A stretch of 64,000 nt of DNA, taken from positions 15,582,614 through 15,646,613 of the forward strand of contig OZ020247.1 in assembly GCA_963971285.1 (NCBI GenBank). Reading direction: 5' to 3'. The stretch is from Astropecten irregularis. Its lineage: Eukaryota > Echinodermata > Asteroidea > Paxillosida > Astropectinidae. Of this stretch, positions 43,901 through 52,703 are shown in pieces. The position numbers and the translations under genes were made by a program. Below the pieces are notes generated by a model. That model worked only from the letters and a program-made list of their open reading frames with translations. It ran no database searches and was not told the DNA's origin. The number at the start of each line of letters is the position of its first letter. The stretch's first letter is position 1.

Positions 43901-46900
43901 ATATCATGTTGGAAATCATCTCGATCAAGTTCGACGAGTATACACCAACTACTTTCTGTCATGTTGCTCATGCTTACACATCGCAAACTCACACCAATCT
44001 TCTTGAAATGAACTGGAATCTTACCCATAAAGTCCCCTAGGGCAGCCACAACGCTGTCCAAATATTCCGAGTTGGATACGACCACTTCACACTCGACTGG
44101 TTCCCTGTCTTCTTCCTTACACGTTGGTGCTGTCATTCTGGGATGCGTAACGTCCGGCTAGAATTCAAGATAACGATGCATGGATACAACGGTTCTGTCA
44201 CGACTGCGTTATGTGATTTTAACTGAGACTGGGTAAGAGATGGGAATTCATATATTCCTTCTCGTTCATACAACCCGTGCACACAGTTGCACAAGATGTA
44301 GTGTAAATTAGCAACAGCAACAACAGCAACAGAACCAGCCCAAGCCGACGGCAACGACGACGACAACAACAGTAACAGCAACAGCAGGAACGACAGCAGA
44401 ATAGCAGTTGAACGGCAGCACAACAGCAGCAACAAAAGCAACAGCAACAGCAACAGCATCAGCAACAGCAGCATCAGAACCAGTAAAAGCAACGGCAACA
44501 GCGACAGCCGCATCAGTAACAGAAACAACAACGGTTGCACAGCAGCACCAACAGCAGCAGCAGCAACAGCAAGAGCAGCCGACAGCAACAACATCATCCG
44601 ACAGGCCAGCAGCAATAGCAGCATCAGAACCAGTACAAGCAACGGCAACAGCGACAGCCGCAGCAGCAACGGCAACAGCAGCAGCAGCAGCAACAACAAC
44701 AACAACAACAGCAACAATATCAACCAACACCAAAACAGAAAACCCATTTTTTACCGAAACGTCTTGAACACGGAGCGGCAGAATAGGATCCGACTCAGGA
44801 TCCACGGGGATATAGAGGCTGGTGTTATGGTGGTAATCCCCTCCCAGTGGTATCGTGAAGTTATCTGCCGTAGGCGGGAGTGGCGATGTGATTCTGATGA
44901 GTCTACCGCTTGACAACGCGATACCCAAGTAGCAGAAATACACGCAGAACCTGCAAGCATTATAATCAAACCATTAAAGGGAGCATATGGTTTGCAAAGA
45001 TGTGCGTTTTGGCTGAACTTAAACAGAAGTGAAGGTCTTAAACTTCCTTATAGACGTTGTTTCATGTACCTTTTTTACGCTTTGTTCATCTTGATACCAG
45101 AAATACGGCCGAAATAATCTTGCCCCCATCCGAATCCTTCACGGTTACACCACGATTTCGAAATGCTACTAAATCGTTCGGACGAACGATCCTTTTAAAA
45201 GACACTAAATCTTGATTTCCTTGAAAAACCAAGCATCTGATGAACCAAGATTTCCCATGGTGACTGTTTGCACTGTTTACGAACTGTTGAGTCGATTTTC
45301 TGTCTCAAACTCAATAATTTTTGTTGGAGTCCTTGCAAATCCTGTACGCTGCCCTTAATGTTTCGTGAAATCGGCCCCTGTTGTGTATTTTATGAGCTAC
45401 ACATCCCCAAGCCAAATTGTCAGCGTTACAGCTCTTCAATAAAGCAATGTCGTCCTTACCATATGAGCCAAAGTAGACTAGTCTGGCGAATCAGGTCCGG
45501 GCTCAGTAGCTGGATCACAGAGCTCCTCTCCTCCTAAAAATATAAATCATTCAATATCAATCTTCAGAATAAAATAATGATTATATTTGTTACCCATCAA
45601 TAGTGCAGTCTTCGCTCACACGCGAAGAGCATTACATGATGTACCTAGCTAATACCATCATATACAACTTGCTAAAGTTTAGGCTTAGAATGTGTCATGA
45701 GGTCACCGTTGAACTGTGAAAGAACGATAATAGTTCAAATGAAATGAGGATTTTGGAACAATCTGCAATAATAATGTATCGAAATATGATTTTATCTATT
45801 TCCCAACATACGATTCCCTTCCCTCTGATAATTATAAACTCGCTTGTGATAAAATGCTAATAAGTTACTACTAAAAAACGATTTTCGACAGAACAGAAGG
45901 AGAACAATACCGGTTTATACCCTTCAGAAAAGATAACACCAATTCTAAAAGGAAAACGGGGACCAGACTATTTTAAATCAAAGCCTCGGTTTGATTACAT
46001 GCAGAGCGGGATCCAAATCCGTCCCTCACGTGAGTGACGGACATCAATGCATTAATTGCTTCGCCAAAGATTTCTTGAATAGTTATTGTGAGTAAAAACA
46101 TGTAAATGTTTAGCCCTGACACCAGTGCAAGTTGGCCACATGCCATTTTCAATTTGTCTATTTTGTGTTTTTTGTAAAGATGATTTTAGGGCATGAGGGA
46201 CGGACATCAATAAAAATGACTATCCTTCACCTGAGTCTACGGATTTTTTTTTTTCATTGAAACTTGGAAACATGTTCAACTTTGGTTATTTAAATAGTGT
46301 AAGAAATTTCTTTTATATTAAAAACAAATTATCATTTCTTAGGGAAAAGAAGTAATTTTTAAGGGTGTTGAATTAATTTTAATTTATGTTTTTGGATGTT
46401 TACGCTCTGCACTGCTTCGAATGCAGGATGGATGGACTGTGAATAAAGCCTACACCCCTTTACGTCATACACTGTATCCTCCCATGCATGCATACGCCAC
46501 CTTATCATTAATGGTAGCCTGTATCAACTTTTCCTCTGGTAACTCTGTCTTGTTCTTGGCTGCGATGTTCTGTATGGTCGTGACTGCAGACTGGATGCTG
46601 CCTGTCAGGGCAAAGTATCTCGGGGACTCGGGGAAGAACTGGAAAAAATGAAATCAGATGTATAGTGTAAGCTCAAAGATAATTTGCTATGGGTGGATTT
46701 TTGCAAGAAAGCGAGAAAGTACAGCTAGCAGTACAGTGCAACAAACTTAAGCATTCACAGACTTACCTTCATTTCTTTCTTAAAGGAAGAGGTGAATGAA
46801 AACGGAAGAAGGGGGAGCAAGGAAGCAGACAATCACGCAAGCAGAGGAGCAAGAAAGACAGACTGCGAGGACAATTAAGAAAGCTAAGGGGAGGAAAACA

Positions 46901-49900
46901 GTGTATACATGCAAAATTAGAGAAAGTATAATTACGAGGGGAAAAAGCAAAAAGAAAAAGGAAGCAAAAAGGAAGAACCATGGGAAAAAGGAAGGAAGCA
47001 CGCCCACGAAGGAAAGAGTGGAATCACAAATGAAAGAATACAGGGAAGGACTGAAGCACAAAGGAAGGAATGAAGAAAGCAAGGAAGCCCAAAGAACAGA
47101 ATCAAGGAAGCACGAAGGAAAGAATCAAGGAAGCAAAGAAACACGAAGGGAAGAACCAAGGAAGCACTAAGGAAAGAATCGAGGAAGCGCAAAGGAAAGA
47201 AGCAAGAAAGCAAGGATGCACGAAGGAAAGAAGCAAGGAAGAAGCACAAATGAAAGAATCAAGGAAGCAAAGATACACGAAGGAAAGAACCAAGGAAGCA
47301 CTAAGGAAAGAATCAAGTAAGCACTAAGGAAAGAATCAAGGAAGCAAGGAAACACAAAAGAAAGAATCAAGGAATTAAAGAAGACCAAAGGAAAGAATCA
47401 AGCCGAAGCAAGGAAGCACTAAGGAAAGAATCAAGGAAGCACTAAGGAAAGAATCAAGGAAGCACTAAGGAAAGAATCAAGGAAGCAAGGAAACACAAAA
47501 GAAAGAATCAAGGAATTAAAGAAGACCAAAGGAAAGAATCAAGCCGAAGCAAGGAAGCACGAAGGAAAGAATCAAGGAAGCAAGGAGGGGAGGAAGCACG
47601 AAGGAAAGAATCAAGGAAGTAAGAACCACAAATGAAAGAATCAAGGAAGCAAGGAAGCACAAAGGAAAGAATCAAGAAAGCAAAGAAGCACAAAGGAAAG
47701 AATCAAGTAATTAAAGAAGACCAAAGGAAAGAATCAAGCCGAAGCAAGGAAGCACGAAGGAAAGAATCAAGGAAGCAAGGAGGGGAGGAAGCACGAAGGA
47801 AAGAATCAAGGAAGTAAGGAAACCCAAAGGAAAGAATCAAGGAAGCAAGGAAGCACGAAGGAAAGAATCAAGGAAGCACGAAGGAAAGAAGCAATGAAGC
47901 AAGGATGCACGAAGGAAAGAATCAAGGAAGCAAGGATACACGAAGGAAAGAATCAAGGAAGCAAGGAAGCACGAAGGACAGAATCAAGGAAGCAAGGAAG
48001 CACGAAGGACAGAATCAAGGAAGCAAGGATACACGAAGGAAAGAATCAAGGAAGCAAGGAAGCACAAAGGAAAAAATCAAGGAAGCACGAAGGAAAGAAT
48101 CAAGGAAGCAAGGACGCAAGGAAGCAAGGAAGCAAGGAAGCACGAAGGAAAGAAGCAAAAAGGTAAGTAAGTAAGTAAGGAAGAAAGAATCATTAAGCCA
48201 AGAGGAAGAAGAAAGACAGCGGGGAAGCAGGGAATTAAGGATAACGAAGGAAAGGAAACCATGCAGGAGGCAAACAACGCGGATGATCCAGAAGATGGGA
48301 AAGGGAGCAACGTGAATTGAGATGAAATGTATACGCACCCAGACAGCGATCATGACCGGTATGATGGGTATTGACGCCAGAAAACACTGAAACCTCCATC
48401 CAGAGACAGGTAGGATCGTGTATCCTAATGTGGCCACATACACGCTGCCAATCCCGAAGGAGAACTGTTAGGGGAGTAGATGAATGACTTCATTAACCAG
48501 GACCTACCGTAAATATAATCTACTGTCTTTGGCATTGTCTTTACTCACTCATGCGTGAAGTATATGTATCGTATGAATAGTACCAATGGAAAGCTAAGGA
48601 ACTAAGCTTTTTAGATATGTGTCATTTATTATTTAAAAGTGAAATCAAGATAGGATTAATTTAAATATTAGCAAATCTCGGTTTCGTTGTTTTTTCTGGG
48701 ACACCATAGCTTTATACATAATCTTTGGCATTCCAACGGGTACTTTGGTTCCACAATCCCTTAAATGTTTTCGTAAGTGTTACCTTATGGAGGAGTCCTT
48801 ATATAAAGGATAACTAAAAACAAAGTTTAATAATAACTGTTTCTATTATACAAGTATATGTATCACTGGTGTCGATTTCTTTTCATTGGGGGGGGGGGGT
48901 GATTGGTTTTTTTGGTGTCCTATGCGAGGAAGCCGACCGAGCGGGGGGAGGCTGTGGGAGGCGGGACACCCCCTACCAAACCAGGGACTTTTTATTAAAA
49001 ATAAACAGAGTCGAAAAGTTGCATTTTAGAGCATTTAAAAACGATATTCAGAAGAATTAGACATTATATGTGTAGTATAAATTCACTGCGAAGACACAAA
49101 CAAAAACAAGGATCATGTAATATTTCTATACAATAAACTTGAGTGACATTCAACCTCGAAATATCGGGGTGGGGGGTGATAATACACGCCAACCCCCACC
49201 TCAAATATTGGGGGGATTCCCCCATCCGCCTCGGAATCGACACCCATGATGATTCCCTCAAACCAATCAAACTGAAATTCGGGCGATTACAAATAGCGGG
49301 CCTCTGTGAGTTTGCAACGCGTTGGGCAATCAGAATGTGCATTGGGTCGTCAACATTTATTTTTGTTTCCGTGTAGGATTCTGTTGGTTTTCACGTGCAT
49401 TTCGCAGTTATAAATACATGCGTAATCGCACTATTCAGCCTTCTCGATACATTTTCCCATCAAATTGTATACAATAATGAAACTGAAGGCTATATATTGC
49501 GCATACCCAATGATGCACTTTGACATATGGCTATTCTCTTTGAAACAGCCTTTGTCTTCTGCATGTGGACCATATTGGAGATGATTGGCATATCCAAATG
49601 ACCAGCAAGAAAAAGGAAAACCCACACACCTTTAACTACTCGTGATGATAAGTTAAAATCTATATATTAAGCTGAAAGATATAGAGCGATATATGAGAAA
49701 ACTGCTGGTATACTCGACCCTAATCTAGATCATGCTTCATTGCCGTTGGACCATGCGTAAATGATGTATAGGCTATATTATGTATATAGGCCTTCTGCTT
49801 ACTGGTTAAAAAAGGCGGTACTTATAATACTCAATGCTACCAGATAATGTTACCGTTGGTGAAAATAATGTCTGCGAAAAATATTATTACAGTTGTTCGT

Positions 49901-52641
49901 CGGTGGAAATTTGGTGGAGATTTCGAGCACTACATGCGCATATATAGACCTTTCTTTTGCAACGTCACTGCCCGAATTTTTGCCAACCAAGATGGCGGAA
50001 ACTTTGGCGAGCCATCAAAGCCAGACATAAAAAAATAATTACAATTTAAACACAGCGTTTCATAAACATTGACAGATATTGCTGAATGTAATGGAAACAA
50101 CACAAGCAATGATGGTATTAATTTGTACAGCTATGGAAAGTTTGCAAATTATGTTGAATTTGGTCACGCCGTCTGTCAAGAAGACGAATTGATTTGCAAC
50201 ATTACGGACGCACATGCAAAGTATTGCCAACGTATTGTAAGTATTGTAAACAAAAGAAAGGTCTATAATACTCAATGCTACCAGATAATGTTATTTTTAA
50301 TAGTTGGTGAAAATGTCTGCAAAAAAGTATTACAGTTGTTCCTCGGTGGAAATTTGGTGGAGATTTCTAACACTTTTTGCGTATACTAAATACAAATTTT
50401 ACTTACAACATAATCAAGTAGAACTATTAATTTAACGGTGTTTGGAGTGCTATGCCAGACAAAGGCACGTGACCTATAATGTGTACATACCAATGGGGTT
50501 CGGAAATACCATGTAGTATTCGTTTGTACTTTCGTACTTCTTATTTCGTTCGCACTTCTGGTTAGGCCTCAACGTTTCAACCAGCCTGCTCTAGTCATCA
50601 TCAGGAGACTAGAGCAGGCTAAAACGTTTAGACCAATTATCAAAAGTGCGAGGCAATAAGAAGTGCGAAAGTACGAATGTATATTATTACATGGTGTTCC
50701 CGCAAACCGATCCACATACCAATTGTCACCATGCAAAGCCTCAAATCTTTCTCATGGCATTTAGGAAACTCGGAGGCTCAGGATCAGGCTCATGCTTCAG
50801 CTTTGACACCCGTTTGCTGAAAAAATAGGTTGTGGTTTTTCACAGAAGCTGAAACTCTGTTTTCCTTTTCAAACCAGAAAATCTACTTCAGAACCGCAGC
50901 CAAAAGCCTCCATTTTGATTCCGGTTATTTCAGAATGGATTCACGAAATGGAGCCCGAGACGGAGCCTGAGCCTCCGTTTCGTAAACACCCTTAATATCA
51001 ATACGGGCAATAAGTGCGCCACCATGAGTTTGCAACGCGTTGACCAATCACAATGCGCGGAATTATTATTGTCGACAAACTGCGTAATGTGGAAAGATGC
51101 GCAGTTTGTCGACAAAATTAATTGGCCAACGCGTTGCAAACTCATGGTGGCGCACCAAGTTGTGAAACGCCCGTATTGATTGTCCAAGCAGAGACTTAAG
51201 TAAACCAAAGTCTCATAATTTAATTTGTTCTTCAAATTCGGTTTCTTACCACTTGGCCGAGCACAAACAGAGCCCTGAAGCTAGAGGGCGTTATCTCCCC
51301 TAGGTACAAGATGAAGGAAGACTGTACTCCCACCACACACACACCAGCAATCAGACGGAGTATTAACACCCAGGCATAGTTGGGTGCGAGTGCGAGGATT
51401 GCAGAGTAGAAGAACATTAAGGTGGTCATGAGGATCAAGGCCTGGTATGGGAAGACAAAGATAAAGGTATAATACATGATTGGTAAAGGTCACTGCAATC
51501 GCACTTTGTCTGATCAAACATGTTCATGAAATGATACACCTGTGAAAATTTGAGCTCAATCGGACATCTGAGTCCCGAGAAAATAGCGAAAATCCGACTC
51601 AATGTTTCTTATAAAACATACAAAATGGTTTTGATCTTACCCCGAGATCAAAAATGTTTTCAAGGGGTCTTTGTTTGACTAATTTCTGGATAAATACACC
51701 ATTGGTAAATAACTTTTTTAAAGTGCAATAATGAAGAAGGTGGGCCTGAATAACGTATCCAGGGACGTGTAATGGCTAGTGTGAATTTCTGCACGGCCTC
51801 CAAATTCTTCGTTTACAAAACAGATTTTTGTTTGTCGAGATATAATTACAAATACTGTATTATGGAGACACGTTAGCGTCTGAAATTGAACAATTTGGAG
51901 ACATCTTGTATTAGAGAGACATTTTGATGTCTCCCTAAGGTATCAGCTACCTTTTAAAGACATATTTTTGTTGTGCATATTCTAATAAAAGACAGAGAAT
52001 GCTCTCAAAATGTACATATGTAAATTTCAAGTTCACTGGTTAGGAGGATGTTTAGAAATAAGTAGGTGAAGTTTGTGCACGACCCTATGGGAAAGTCTCC
52101 CTAAGGTCCCATCCTCGGTTATATGATATTTCTCAAATTATAGGGCAAAATGCAAATTAGGAATTTAATACAAACAATCCACAATTATTAGTCATGCACT
52201 TACCGGTCTGCGCCCAAAAGTATCCATTAATTTACTGATGGGATAAGTGCCAATAAGCTCTCCCACGAATAGCATCTATGGAATTAGAATGCAAAATTAT
52301 TAGCTTGAATATTTTGGAGCCTATCTATGAATATTACTGGTTTAGGTAATCGACCAATGATTGACTCGATGCAACCCGGTGAACAGATCGCCAGAGGTCC
52401 ACTGTTATGCAGCGGTGGAGTCATCATGACTCAAAATGTACACCCAAGGAGTCTTTCTCAAAGCTCGGCTCCGGCTCAGGCTACGGCTTCGTTTCTGTAA
52501 TCCATATGCTGAAAATATAGGTTGTGGTTTTTCATTGAAGCTGAAGCTCTGTTTTCTTCTTCAAACCAGAGAATGTACCTCCGAACCTCAGCCAGAAGTC
52601 TATAGTTTGATACCCGTAATTTCAGAATGGATTTACGAAAT

Positions 52642-52703
<62 letters not shown>

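Noticed and set aside
44133-44767. Frames on both strands rich in Leu, Val/Ala/Cys or Thr/Ala
   Set aside because: They come from the CAACAG compound repeat in an SVOP-like intron. Exon phases on either side join perfectly without it.
46780-48250. Lys/Glu/Ser/Arg-rich frames of up to 124 aa
   Set aside because: All arise from the purine-rich minisatellite; no start context, splice sites or domain.
49822-50380. An intact LTR retrotransposon
   Set aside because: The repeats are short, the interior is only about 330 bp and no coding domain is present.
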